Part shown: piece after piece, positions 45,176 through 55,567 of the stretch
How positions within the stretch are numbered: the stretch's first letter is position 1
Layout: every line of letters starts with the position of its first letter
Assembly: GCA_002786025.1 (NCBI GenBank)
Contig: NHNW01000014.1
Coordinates: 186,001 to 250,000, forward strand
From: Zasmidium citrigriseum
Lineage: Eukaryota; Ascomycota; Dothideomycetes; Mycosphaerellales; Mycosphaerellaceae
Length of the DNA: 64,000 nucleotides
Reading direction: 5' to 3'
Notes under the pieces: model-generated
The model's input: the letters and a program-made list of their open reading frames with translations, nothing else
What the model was told of the DNA's origin: nothing
Database searches by the model: none
Position numbers and translations under genes: made by a program

Positions 45176-45514
45176 GGCGATAATGCAGCTGTCGTGTCGC
45201 GAATGGCTGGGGTTATGGCTTGCTCATCGGTCCATTGTTTGCGCAAGTCGCTACACCTCCATCGTATCGCTGGCGAGATGCGAGGCGCGGCCTCTAGAAG
45301 GAAGACGTGATGTGTTGTCGCCTGGTCTGAGATGCTCACGGGATCGACTGCTGCGGCTGCGGCTGCAGGACGGGATGGACTTCGGCAGTGCGTCATGACA
45401 GCACGCGACAACGCGATCCGAGATGGCTGGTCGAAGCTTGCGCTCCACTCTTCAAACATCACCCTCTCATCCACCACTCTGTCTCAATTTTCAAGCCGTG
45501 AAGGATGGACAGTC
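45176..45514. promoter_or_regulatory. Divergent promoter MCH1 / SHE4
   Basis: About 340 nt between divergent starts. The SHE4 frame is open and has an in-frame ATG at 45332, so part of this may be translated if transcription starts early. Confidence 0.4.
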
Positions 45515-48025
45515 ATGCCGTCTAGTGGGAAAGACGACCGAATCACCGAGCTGCTCGCCAACGCAGATGAATCTGCCAAAGATGGAAAACTCCAAGATGC
45601 ATTCCAAGCGCTGAAAGAGGCCTCCCATCTTGATCAGGAGAACGAAAAAGTTCGCAACGCGCTGGTCGCCCTGCAGAAGAGAGAACAGACCGGAGATGCT
45701 CTGCGCCTGTTGAGCAGCTATTTGGGGTCCGGCCCAGAGCTGGATGGCGAGAAGGCAGTTCAGGCTTTGAGACAGCGACAGCTTCCACCGGATGAGGCCA
45801 AGAAGGCACTCGATCTACTCCTGACGGCCCGGGATACCAGAGACCTCATAGACTCTCTGACCGGAGCTCTGTTGAATAAGAGCTCGGCTGCAAGGAAAGA
45901 TATTGCATCAAGATTCAAAGAGCCAGTCACTGAACTGTTCACTCAACTCTTCGAGCGTGGCGAGGAGTCTCTGAAAGCATTCGCTAGCATTCCACTGGAC
46001 GCCAGCCTATGGGAGTCGCAAGATGCGCAGAAGCAAGCACAAGTGGATGTCTTTCGGCTGTGCATAGCGAAGCTCATCGATGTTGATATCGATCGCCCCG
46101 AAAGGCTCATGCAGGCTGTGGCTCGACAACTCGCAGTCGCTCCCGAGAACATTCAGGAAGTCATTGACGACGATGTCTTTGAGGTGGTATTGAACTCTTT
46201 GGATATTCGTCTCAGTGCAAAGCTTCGCAGCCAAGCAATGCTGGCCACATCGAAGATTCTTGAGGCGACTGGGGAGCGAGGAGGGACTATGTTCGGCCAA
46301 TATCTGGCGAACAAGGTCGCCAAGCAGACTAACGACGACCTTATCGACGCTTTCTCAGCCGCTGCTGCAGTGTTTCCAATGATCCCAGCCGTGGCTGCTG
46401 GTCTCTTCATGACAGATGGCTTCGTCCAGCAGCTGGTGCCCAATCTGGAGAGGAATTCGGAGGCTGCGTCGCAAGGGCAAAGGTAGGCACAAGAACTGCG
46501 ATGTCATTCCAATTTTATTCAGGTCTGTAGTACTCCACATACGGCACTGCTAACTGTGAACAGGAAGAGCAGGACACTAGAACAGGCCGCCCTCGAGCTC
46601 CTCAGTGCAGCTTGCGTGGATAAGTCATGTCGGGAGGCAATTGACAGATATTGCGCGCCTTGGCTCCGCGACCTTACCGAGGAACGCGATGGCACGCACA
46701 AAGCACTCTCTGCCCTTGTCCTTGCAAAGATCAACTCGGCCTCACAAGAAGAGATCACGTCGAAGCTGGCAGATCTTGTACTCGTCGGAGATGCAGAGCG
46801 CGAGCAGGCAGTCGAGGGTCTTGCGTACACATCACTGCAACCAAAGATCAAAGAAGAGATTGCGTCAAATCCGCAGCTCTTGAAACGTCTTGTGGCCGCA
46901 CTGACTGAGCGGCCGAGTGCTGCTTTCGGGTGCCTGACGGTGTTCTCCAATTTGACGAGCTATAGACCGACCCAGACTGCAGAGCAGAAGAAGATGACAC
47001 AGCTCAAGGCATATGCCAATTCACAGAAGCCAACGCCTGACGATCCTCTCGATGATGATGCGCACGTTACAGCGCGAGCCAAGAAACTCATCGACGTCGA
47101 CGTGGGCCCTGCGCTGGTTGCATGCTGCAAACAAAGCACTTCTCCGTCGAGCATTGCCATGGTCGTACGGACACTGTTGGCTTTGGCAAAAGAGCAGAAA
47201 CACAGGGCCAAGATGGCGCAGCAGGGCGCCGTACGACTACTTCTACAAATCCGAGAACGAGTTGCGAAGACGGACAAGTCCACGGCAGATGCATCGATCA
47301 TTGAACGAAATGCATCTCATGCCCTGGCACGCCTCTTGATCTCCGTCAACCCCGCTCATGTGTTCTCATCAAACCTCTCGGCATCCTCAGCAGTGAGCGC
47401 CCTGGCCCCATTACTCTCTATAGACTCGGACAGCGAGCAAAGAGATCTCCTGCCCACATTTGAGGCCCTCCTGGCGCTCACGAACCTGGCCTCAATGGAT
47501 GACGACTCAGCCAAGGAGCTCCTTCTACGGAATTCTTTCAGCACCCTCGAAGACCTTCTATTCTCGTCCAACACCCTTGTCCAACGCGCGAGCGTCGAGC
47601 TGGTTTGCAACCTCATGGCCTCACCTTCCGGAGTCGCCAAATTCGCCGACGGCTCCAGGGATGCGAAACGCCGTATGCAAATCTTGCTCGCCCTTGCCGA
47701 TGTCGAGGACCTTGCCACCCGCCGCGCGGCAGGCGGTGCGTTGGCGATGCTCACTGAATGGGACGCTGCGGTAACTGCTATCTTGGACAAGGACCGAGGG
47801 GTTGGTGTGCTTCTAAGTATGTGCGAGGACGAAAGCGACGAGATGCGACATAGGGGGTTCGTGTGTGTCCTGAATGTCATCAACGCACCTGGGGAGGTTG
47901 GGGTCAGGGGTGTGAAAGCCATCAAGGACGCGAATGGGGCTGAAGTGCTCAAGGAGGCACTTCGCAAGACGAAGAACCAGGAGGTGCTGGGCCTTGGGGT
48001 GGAGGTCCTCAAAAAGTTGCAATGA
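45515..48025 (+). CDS. SHE4: UCS-domain myosin chaperone (She4/UNC-45 family)
   Basis: Exons 45515-46482 and 46564-48025 (intron 46483-46563, branch GCTAAC) give 809 residues. A short TPR-like N-terminus (MPSSGKDDRITELLANADES, then LQDAFQALKEASHLDQENEK) is followed by armadillo-type helices: the central SHE4 region (VDVFRLCIAKLIDVDIDRPE, then YLANKVAK) and a UCS domain (FEALLALTNLASMDD, VQRASVELVCNLMASP, TRRAAGGALAMLTEWD). She4/UNC-45 proteins fold and stabilise myosin heads, acting with Hsp90/Hsp70 in actin organisation and endocytosis. An in-frame ATG at 45332 would add 61 Ala/Ser-rich residues; I prefer 45515 because the conserved-looking sequence begins there. Confidence 0.93.
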
Positions 48026-49466
48026 TTTCCGTCCAGGGGTGAGAGACGAAGACCTGGCACCGCATAATGTGGAGAGCCGTGAAGAGGTGGTATTTCGGCT
48101 CAAGGCAAGATAAGCATTGCGCTTGGACTGTCTTTTCTGCGGATCAGTATGCTTGTTTCTGATGCTTGCATCGGACAAGCTCCTCGATCACTGCTGCATT
48201 TGGTACGAGTTCAGCCTCACTAATGCATACTCTAGTTGAAATGGTCACGTCAGCGTGCTTTGAGAATCGACCGAATGTCAGCTCATCTTCTCCAGCATCC
48301 CAATCGGCATACCGGGATCGTCGACATGTGTTGTCCAGCGTCTGTCCATACGCCACGTGCTCCAGCTCATTCGCTCAACGACTGATCGACTGGTTCACGA
48401 ACAGGCAGGCGACCTCATGCGACAGCTTTCTTCAGGCATCCGACTCGATGGCTTGCATCTCCGCTGCGACATGGGGAAGTCCCATTGGCTCCACAGTATC
48501 GATGATCAATATCTGCATGCCCTTTCGCATTTCAGGACTGTCAGCTCGCGATCCGAACAATCCAAAAGCAGCCGATTGACTAAGATGTCTCGCGGATGAC
48601 GTTGCCTGATTGAGCATCATGGAACTTAGAACGATCTAATGCGGCAAGACATACTGCCGTAAAGAGACAATCACATCAGCCTCGGACCCACAGTCTGCTT
48701 CACTGACGCGGCAGAAGTCCCATACCGTCAGTCTGCAAATAATAAGCCATGCAGACGCAACGACTAAACGACAGAACATCGAATCCGCGGACAGTCCGAG
48801 CAGACGGCTATAGCCCTATACATCCGCCATCCTCTTGCGGTAACGCCCAGCGAGGGTTGGACTGCAAGAACGCCTCGAGAAACCGTGCAGCGAGACTCAG
48901 CCCCAGCGTTATAGGGAAGAAGCACCATCCGGACTCAGCCCTGTCCCATAATCCTTCACTCACAAAAGCACCGGCGCAGAGCTTCGCCATGAGCTTAGCT
49001 CTGTCAGACGGACTCTTATTCGCACACAAGCTCGCACTATGACAGGAAACAGCCTAGCTCGAGCGAACTCTATTTCCAAAACCCATGTGCTTGCATGTGT
49101 GGTTGCTTGTCAGGATTGCAAGTTTAGCAACAAGGGTAGCTGATGGCGGCGTGCGTGCGGAATTTTTGAGATCTGACATGACAACCGCCATCTCGCTACA
49201 AGTGCGATGGTGAGTATTCTTGAACTTTATTGCGGGAGAGGTGGTTGCTGACCAAGGAAATCTATGTTCGGACGCAGGTTTTGGTGATGGGGAGGGATGG
49301 GGTACAAAAGGTAAGTATCTCGCCATCAGATCCATGACCTCTCCATCTCTTACATCCGGTCACTCAAGCAATAAAGTCTATCTTGCAGCATAATCAGCTT
49401 GTTTATCTTGCTGCTCTTCTTGTTTGCATCTCCTAGATTCTGTCTTTCAGACTTCACCACACAACC
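48026..49466. other. Gene-poor interval
   Basis: About 1.4 kb between SHE4 and the LsdA-like gene. Only short overlapping frames are present and none has a recognisable motif. Confidence 0.5.
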
Positions 49467-50624
49467 ATGCTTTCGCATCTTGCCATCACCGCCCTATTGG
49501 GCTTGACGGTCTCGGCTGCTCCTTGGGGAGGTGATGGAGGATACGGAGGCGGCGAGGGCAATGGCTGGGGAGGGCATGGCGGACATGGTGGACACGGCGG
49601 TCACGGCAACAACGGGCCCCAAGTCCCATTCAAGTTCCCTCTCCCGAATGGCTTCCCCAACATCAAACCAGGCTCTCCAGAGCTCCTCGCCATCGAGAAG
49701 CAAGCCCACGGCACCCTCCCCAACGGCGCTCTCCCCAGCAAGATCGAAGACGCAACAGCAACGACCTTCCAACTCATCGCCTTCAACGAGATCTTCGAAG
49801 TCGCATTCTTTACCTCACTTTTGAACAACATCACTAGCGGTAGGTACGACGTGGGCAGCGGCGCGGCAAAACAAATCGTCGTTAACGCCATCACCGCCGT
49901 CCAAGCCCAAGAAGAGCTCCACGCCCTCGGCGCCAACGGCATCCTCTCCTCCGCCGGCCGCACCACCATCCAACCCTGCGAATACGTCTTCCCAACCTCC
50001 GACTTCGACAGCGCCATAGGCCTCGCCTCAACTTTCACCGACGTCGTGCTCGGCACTCTGCAAGACGCACTGAACAACTTCGGCACAGACGGCGATAACG
50101 AGTTCCTCGCCCTCGTGGGCAGCGTCATCGGTCAAGAAGGCGAGCAGAACGGCTTCTACCGCAACATAGGCGGCAAGATCCCATCTCAACTGCCCTTCCT
50201 CACCCGCTCTGCTGGCCCCTTCGCTTTCTCGGCCCTGAACCAGATGTTCGTCGTGCCAGGTTCTTGCCCAAATCTCCACGCCATCAACCTCCCGATCTTC
50301 GGCGCTTTGAACGTCAACACCATGGATATCCAGCCGAAAGATCAGGATTTGTCTTTCAGCTTCAAGACGAACGGAACGAGTTACAATACTCAAGACCTGC
50401 ATGTCGTGTATATCAACCAGCAGAATACCCCTGTTGTGGAGCCGCTAAAGAATGTTCAGGTCCATGGTGGAGAGGTCTCGTTCCAGGCTGCTTTCCCTTT
50501 TGATGAGAAGGTCATGTTTGGGTTGACGATTGCGGCTATTACGAATAGTGCGGGACCTTTTGCTAGTGCGGATGAGGTTGCGGCGAAGACGCTTTTTGGG
50601 CCTGGGTTGATTGAGATTCAATAG
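49467..50624 (+). CDS. lsdA: Secreted LsdA/Rds1-like ferritin-fold protein
   Basis: Single exon, 385 residues. The signal peptide MLSHLAITALLGLTVSA is followed by a Gly/His-rich linker (about 21-50) containing tandem GGH units. The main domain begins SPELLAIEKQAHGTLPNGALP and continues FQLIAFNEIFEVAFFTSLL and IVVNAITAVQAQEELHALGA, helices with Glu/His spacing typical of the ferritin-like domain of the fungal late-sexual-development protein LsdA and stress protein Rds1. A C-terminal beta-rich part follows (FSFKTNGTSY...VVYINQQ). Expression in related fungi is linked to sexual development or stress; metal binding here is inference from the fold and the His-rich linker. Confidence 0.88.
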   Translation: MLSHLAITALLGLTVSAAPWGGDGGYGGGEGNGWGGHGGHGGHGGHGNNGPQVPFKFPLPNGFPNIKPGSPELLAIEKQAHGTLPNGALPSKIEDATATTFQLIAFNEIFEVAFFTSLLNNITSGRYDVGSGAAKQIVVNAITAVQAQEELHALGANGILSSAGRTTIQPCEYVFPTSDFDSAIGLASTFTDVVLGTLQDALNNFGTDGDNEFLALVGSVIGQEGEQNGFYRNIGGKIPSQLPFLTRSAGPFAFSALNQMFVVPGSCPNLHAINLPIFGALNVNTMDIQPKDQDLSFSFKTNGTSYNTQDLHVVYINQQNTPVVEPLKNVQVHGGEVSFQAAFPFDEKVMFGLTIAAITNSAGPFASADEVAAKTLFGPGLIEIQ

Positions 50625-50800
50625 AGGGGACTGGGTTGTTATGATGTTAATGTTTGATGTATGAGATGAAGGCGGACGCTTCAGCTTTTTTTTTTCTTCT
50701 TGGGGCGGCATCTGTCAAAGTGCTTTTGCCTGTCGTTAATGTACATTCTCAAATATTCTTCTTCTTCAACTGCATCTACTTCCTTACGTATCAAGACTAT

Positions 50801-51910
50801 TCAGGACTGGACCCCATCCCACAAATCAATCCCACAATCCCCCTCCCCAACCAAATCAAACTCCCATTCATTCCCCGTAGCATAATGCTTCCCCGGATCA
50901 CAAAGCGGCCGATACGCCAACTCATACAATTCCAAAGCCGGCCAAGCAGCGGACAACCTCTTCGATTGTCTATACATCAACGCCAGCAACGACTGCAACG
51001 TCAACATAGCATCATTCCCTGCGTTATGGAAAAAGTGCCAGCGGTGCGGGATTCCAAGCCAGTCAACAAGGCTCTTCAGACTTCTGACCTGGACGAAGTA
51101 CTCTCGGCCTATCTCGAAGGTGTCGATGATCCCAATGATGTTGGGTAGGTCTCGTTCCATGTCGATGTTGAGGCTTTGGAAACGGGCGAATTCGGAGTGC
51201 AGGCCGTGGCCTACGAGGACTACTTTGCGAATGTTTCCGTCTTCACTGCGCGGAGTCAGGGTTTCGATGATGGTGGTCTGGAAGTCTTCGTGCTCGATCC
51301 GCTTGGTGTGACCGTAGCCGAAGTTTTGGTTGTGTTTTGCCAGGCGGAAGTTCTGTGCATTCATGCTTGGATCATCGTCACGAGAGAGAATGGCTCTTGC
51401 ATCTAGTGTCGCCACGCCGTATCCGTGGATGCCAAAGGGTGAGTTCTCGTGGCCCTCGAAATCGATGGAGGCAAAGACGAAGTCAGCTCCGTTGGTCAGA
51501 CTCCTGTCTTCTGTACTCGCGACATTCACAAACGCACCCAGCGCTCGTCTACCGGTCCTCTTGTAGTCACTGCTCCGCGCTCTATTCCTTGTCAGCATTC
51601 GCAGTCGGGAAAGAGGATGAAAAGCCACGTACTGTCTCGCCAGACGGAACTCGAGCTTTGCGAAGTACTCCATCCCTCGTTCCTGAAAGCATTTCAGCTC
51701 GCTATCGGTCCATCGCAACTTGCGCAACTTTACGGATCTGTATGCATCCCAATCGTCATTGTAGCGCCTTCTCAGCTCCGGTCCGATTTCTGGGTGGCAC
51801 CAGCGTTTTCGATACCATGGAAATTGTCCCAAAGCGCCTGTATCTTTCATTGCGGGCTGTTGCGCTATGCTTAGTACGTGAACGCAGTCCGTTAAAGTCG
51901 TGCTTCCCAT
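50801..51910 (-). CDS. Gfd2/YDR514C-like ribonuclease-H-fold (DEDDh-like) protein
   Basis: The frame from the ATG at 51910 gives 369 residues. A 51-nt in-frame intron (51582-51632; GTACGT donor, GCTGAC branch, TAG acceptor) would reduce it to 352. The N-terminal 110 residues are basic and aromatic. The nuclease-fold domain shows FASIDFEGHE (D-x-E), VVLVGHGLHSEFARF, IIGIIDTFEI and HNAGNDAMLTLQSLLAL (H-x-A-x-x-D), the order of DEDDh exonucleases, with Glu where the second Asp is usual. Yeast Gfd2 is linked to mRNA export; the biochemical role of the domain there is unclear. It is divergent from the SET gene across a motif-rich spacer. Confidence 0.85.
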   Translation of the reverse strand: MGSTTLTDCVHVLSIAQQPAMKDTGALGQFPWYRKRWCHPEIGPELRRRYNDDWDAYRSVKLRKLRWTDSELKCFQERGMEYFAKLEFRLARQYVAFHPLSRLRMLTRNRARSSDYKRTGRRALGAFVNVASTEDRSLTNGADFVFASIDFEGHENSPFGIHGYGVATLDARAILSRDDDPSMNAQNFRLAKHNQNFGYGHTKRIEHEDFQTTIIETLTPRSEDGNIRKVVLVGHGLHSEFARFQSLNIDMERDLPNIIGIIDTFEIGREYFVQVRSLKSLVDWLGIPHRWHFFHNAGNDAMLTLQSLLALMYRQSKRLSAAWPALELYELAYRPLCDPGKHYATGNEWEFDLVGEGDCGIDLWDGVQS

Positions 51911-52568
51911 TTGATATTCGCGGGCGATCGCTGTGGTGTTAATATAGATTGAGAACGCTTGAATATGGGCTGGGTTGAAGCAACGGTGAAATAAATATGA
52001 TCAGTGCGATATGTTGGATAGAAGTAATACTTACAGAGTAAATGTAGAGTTACTAAGCATCGATTCTACTTGGCTGGTTAAAGCTTACCCTTGGTTGTAA
52101 ATCGTGTGGTGGAAGCCCCTGATTTTCGGCATGCCGAAGCCAGCTCGGCCCGACATCACCTCCGTATTGTTGTCTTTGTTTAAGCGCTGTTGATCGCGCA
52201 TCTTAGGCGACAATGGGCCTCGCCGCCTTGCTGGTATTGTCGTCGTACACGCCATTCACTCCGCCGCAACAATTAGAAGTTGATCCCACTATTGTTGTCC
52301 GGTGTCGACAATATCTCGAAGCCTCAATAGGCTTCCATGCAGTCAATGCTGCTATTGTGCTGCTATTGTCAAAACAATCGCTGGAGATAGAGTCGACAAT
52401 ACGATCAATGAGTCTCATCTTCACTCAATGCGGCGAGGGCGTCCTCGTCACCTATAAAGCAATGTAAGTCTTTCATCCTTTGAGCGCTTTCTTAGACATA
52501 CAGACACCATCACAAGCTGGCCTTGAGAGCACTCCGTCTTCACACAACATACCATCAATCACACCACA
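51911..52568. promoter_or_regulatory. Divergent promoter between Gfd2-like and SET genes
   Basis: A 658-nt spacer between divergent starts. Its right half contains the TATTGT motif cluster listed separately. An 84-residue plus-strand frame (52213-52467) overlaps the cluster and lacks any domain. Confidence 0.55.
52165..52401. promoter_or_regulatory. Cluster of TATTGT(C/T)G(A/T)C motifs
   Basis: Five exact matches to TATTGTYGWC on either strand: 52165-52174 (+), 52235-52244 (+), 52290-52299 (+), 52304-52313 (-), 52392-52401 (-). Near matches lie at 52207-52216 (-), 52353-52358 and 52364-52370. The core ATTGT/ACAAT is what HMG-box proteins often bind, but no factor is identified here. Confidence 0.55.
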
Positions 52569-53380
52569 ATGGCCAAGCCAGCGCAGTTCAAAGCGTACGA
52601 CGCCAACCGCAAGAAGCAGCACAAGATTGCATCACCTCCCGCCAAGATCTCCGAGTCCAAGCTCTCGAGCGATTGGAAAGTCACCAAGAAGCGGCCGGCG
52701 GCGAAGAAAGCCACCACAAAGAAGAAGAAGTCCGCCAAGGCGGCAGCCGTGGAAAAGGGCCCCAAGAGTGCGGCAGACCTCCTTCGCTGCACGTCTGGTG
52801 AGGAGATTTGTCTCCAGTGTAAGCTTGTCCCGTTCTCCGTTCTCGAGCCTCGTTCCAAGCTAACGATCGACCAGGCGGTGCCTTCAGCGACGAGAAGTCC
52901 TGCGGGATAGCATGCTTGCGAGCATTCCGTCGAGAGAACTTCTCCGACATCATCGACATCCGCGGCCCGGGCTCTCTGGGGTACGGTGCCTTCACCAAGC
53001 CAAACGCCACCATTGAGAAGGGCTCATACGTGGGCGAATACCTCGGCGAACTGCAGCCTCTCTCCGCACCACACTCGAACTACCGGTTCGAGATCCCGAA
53101 CGTCTGCGCAGTCGACGCCGAGCCGTGTGGAAACTGGACGCGTTTCATCAACTCACACTGCCGGCCGAATGTGAAGCCGTACGGCCACAGCATCGGCCGG
53201 CGGCATGTGATCATTTTCGAAGCGTTGAGGGATATCGACGGCGGCGAAGAGATTCTTTTCAACTACGGCGGGCGGTATTTCGAGAATGCCGGGTTCTTGT
53301 GTGGGTGTGATGCGCAGAAGAAGGAGCATTTGCCTAAGGGCGCCAGTGGGAAGGGCAAGGGCAAGGCGAAGAAGAAGTGA
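52569..53380 (+). CDS. SET-domain protein lysine methyltransferase
   Basis: Exons 52569-52818 and 52875-53380 (intron 52819-52874, branch GCTAAC) give 251 residues. The N-terminus is Lys/Ala-rich (KKRPAAKKATTKKKKSAKAA, about 40-59), likely a nuclear or DNA-contact tail. The junction gives EEICLQCGAFSDEKSCGIAC, a Cys-rich pre-SET-like stretch. The SET domain follows: GYGAFTKPNATIEKGSYVGE, RFINSHCRPNVKPYG (pseudoknot), EILFNYGGRYF, then post-SET-like CGCD and a Lys/Gly tail. SET enzymes transfer methyl groups from SAM to lysine, usually on histones; the target is unknown. The usual NHSC motif reads NSHC here. Confidence 0.9.
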
Positions 53381-53950
53381 ATAGCCGCACGTCAATGCCA
53401 GCTGGTCTGGGTTTTTTCTCCTCACTTGTCATCCAACATCTCATCATTCTCCATCGAGCCAACCTGAATCCATGCTCTTCCATCCGTCGCCAGCATATCG
53501 AATTTGATGCAAAGAATTGGGGATAGGAGCAGAAGCAGACGTGAAGTCGGGGGGGAAGTGGAGATCCTACGGCGTACCAAAGCAACACCTCCCAGCCACT
53601 CCAGCCCTCGGGCTCGGCCTATCTTCACATCATCATCACCACCCAGCTCCATCGCAGCATGCAGGCGAGCTTACTGTTAGTCAGATTCATCTACTTCGTC
53701 AGGATCTCTTATATCCGCTCATTTAAGGTGCTCGTACCGAGTCCCTTCACACGTTGAACATGTCTCCCACCGGCATCTGTCCCGTTCTTCTTCACATGAA
53801 CAAGTCATCTTCGTTCTAATCCGTACATTGGATAGCTCTTCTTTTCAGCTCTAGAAAAGCATTGGAACATTTCACATCCAGACGAGGATACTAAGCGATT
53901 CAAATCGACGAGCCTAGCAAGACAGCAGCTCATCAACATCACCAAGCACA
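53381..53950. other. Spacer
   Basis: About 570 nt between two plus-strand genes: 3' UTR of the SET gene and promoter of the monooxygenase. No feature recognised. Confidence 0.4.
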
Positions 53951-55299
53951 ATGCCGTCAAACGACCCTTTCCACGTCGCCATCATCGGCGGAGGTCTAGG
54001 CGGGATCTCCCTCGCAATCGCCCTCAAAACCCGCAACATACCCTTCACAATCTACGAAGCCCGCTCCTCGTTCACCGAGATAGGAGCAGGCATAAACGTA
54101 GGCCCAAACGGCATCAAAGGTGTCCTCCCAATCCCATCACTCGAAACCAAACAGCTACTAACACCCTCACAGCCCTCCGCGCCATCGATCCATCCCTGGG
54201 CGAGAAAGTCTTCCAACTCGCAACCCGCAACCCAGAACCCTACGGAGACGTCTGGATGTACTTCAAATACGGCGCACCATCCGGCGAGCACGAAGACGGA
54301 GAAAAGATCTTCACGTTGATGGCACCACCAACGGGCACGACGACGATGCATCGACAGGAGTTTCTGCAAGCGTTGGCGATGGACATGGGGATGGAGCACG
54401 CGAGGTTTAACAAGAAGCTTGTTTCGTATGAGCATAAAGATGATCATGTGGTCATGAAGTTCGCGGATGGGAGCGAGGAAACAGCGAGCTTGATGGTGGG
54501 TTGTGATGGAATCCACTCGAGGGTGAGGAAGGCGATGTTTGGGGAGGAGAATGCTGTATCGAAGGCGCATTTCAATCATGATGGTGCTTATCGGGCTGTT
54601 ATTCCGATTGAGAAAGCTATCGAAGCAGTTGGAGAATCCGCGAGGTATGTCCAGTGTATGCTGGGTCCGAATGGATATTTCATCATGTATCCCGTCAACG
54701 GAGGGACGACTGTGAATTGTGGAGCTTGGATCCGGAAAGAAGGGCCTTGGGATCAGAGCGAGTGGTTGGCACCAGATCAAGGGAAGCAATTTAAGGAAGA
54801 TATGAAGGATTGGGGCGAAAGAGTGCACCGGGTAATGAAGTATTTCGATTCGAGCCCAACCTTCTGGGCACAACACCAGCATGCACAGCAGCCGGAGTCG
54901 TTTACCGATGGCAGAGTGATCTTGATCGGAGATGGGGCACATTCCATGCCTCCGCATAACGGCGCCGGTGCGTCTCAGGCCGCAGAGGATGCCTACATCC
55001 TGGCCGAAGTCCTGACAAGCTTGGTCAAGATCGAGCAACAACCTTCGAACGCCTCTGTCAAAGCTGCATTGTCCGCCTTTGAAGATGTCCGGCGCCCACG
55101 GATATCAAGAGCTCACCGCTCGAGCGTCAACACTGGTCCAGAGTGGTACTCGTTCCATGGCCGGAACCTTGAAGGCAAGGAACTGGAGGAAATGATTCAA
55201 AGTATGCACGACAGATTTGCCTGGCTGTGGGGAGTCGATATCGAGGGCGAAGCTGAGGAGGCGAAGGGTCGAATGGAGGAGTTGGTTTCCAAGGCATAG
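53951..55299 (+). CDS. FAD-dependent monooxygenase (salicylate-hydroxylase-like)
   Basis: Exons 53951-54119 and 54173-55299 (intron 54120-54172 with a perfect CTACTAAC branch) give 431 residues. FHVAIIGGGLGGISLAIAL is the GxGxxG FAD site. GINVGPNGIK joins across the intron to ALRAIDPSLGEKVF. SLMVGCDGIHSRVR is the DG motif and GDGAHSMPPHNGAGASQAAE the GD motif with FAD ribityl contacts. This is the class A flavoprotein hydroxylase fold; the best-known relatives hydroxylate salicylate or similar aromatics with NAD(P)H and O2. The actual substrate is not readable. The gene is not part of an evident cluster. Confidence 0.92.
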
Positions 55300-55567
55300 C
55301 TTCTGTGTTTGTGCTCTGTAGAACTGAACAATCACTGAACGACCTGAGTCCGATTGACAGGCGTGTTTGTCGATCGCATTTCCAGACCTCCGCCAACCGT
55401 CGCTTCACATCTCTGCCAAAAAGCCTGGAGAGGTCGTGAAGAAGCTTGATAGTGTCGATTCGTCGGTACGACCATCACCTTTGATGAGAGTGCTGTGTCT
55501 CTCTACGTGCGAAGGCTCTGGAAACCATGCCATGGATGATAGCATACGCAGCATCCTCCTCCAAGTC

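Noticed and set aside
52213..52467. 84-residue plus-strand frame upstream of the SET gene
   Set aside because: It coincides with the TATTGT motif cluster, which explains its composition better than a coding role.
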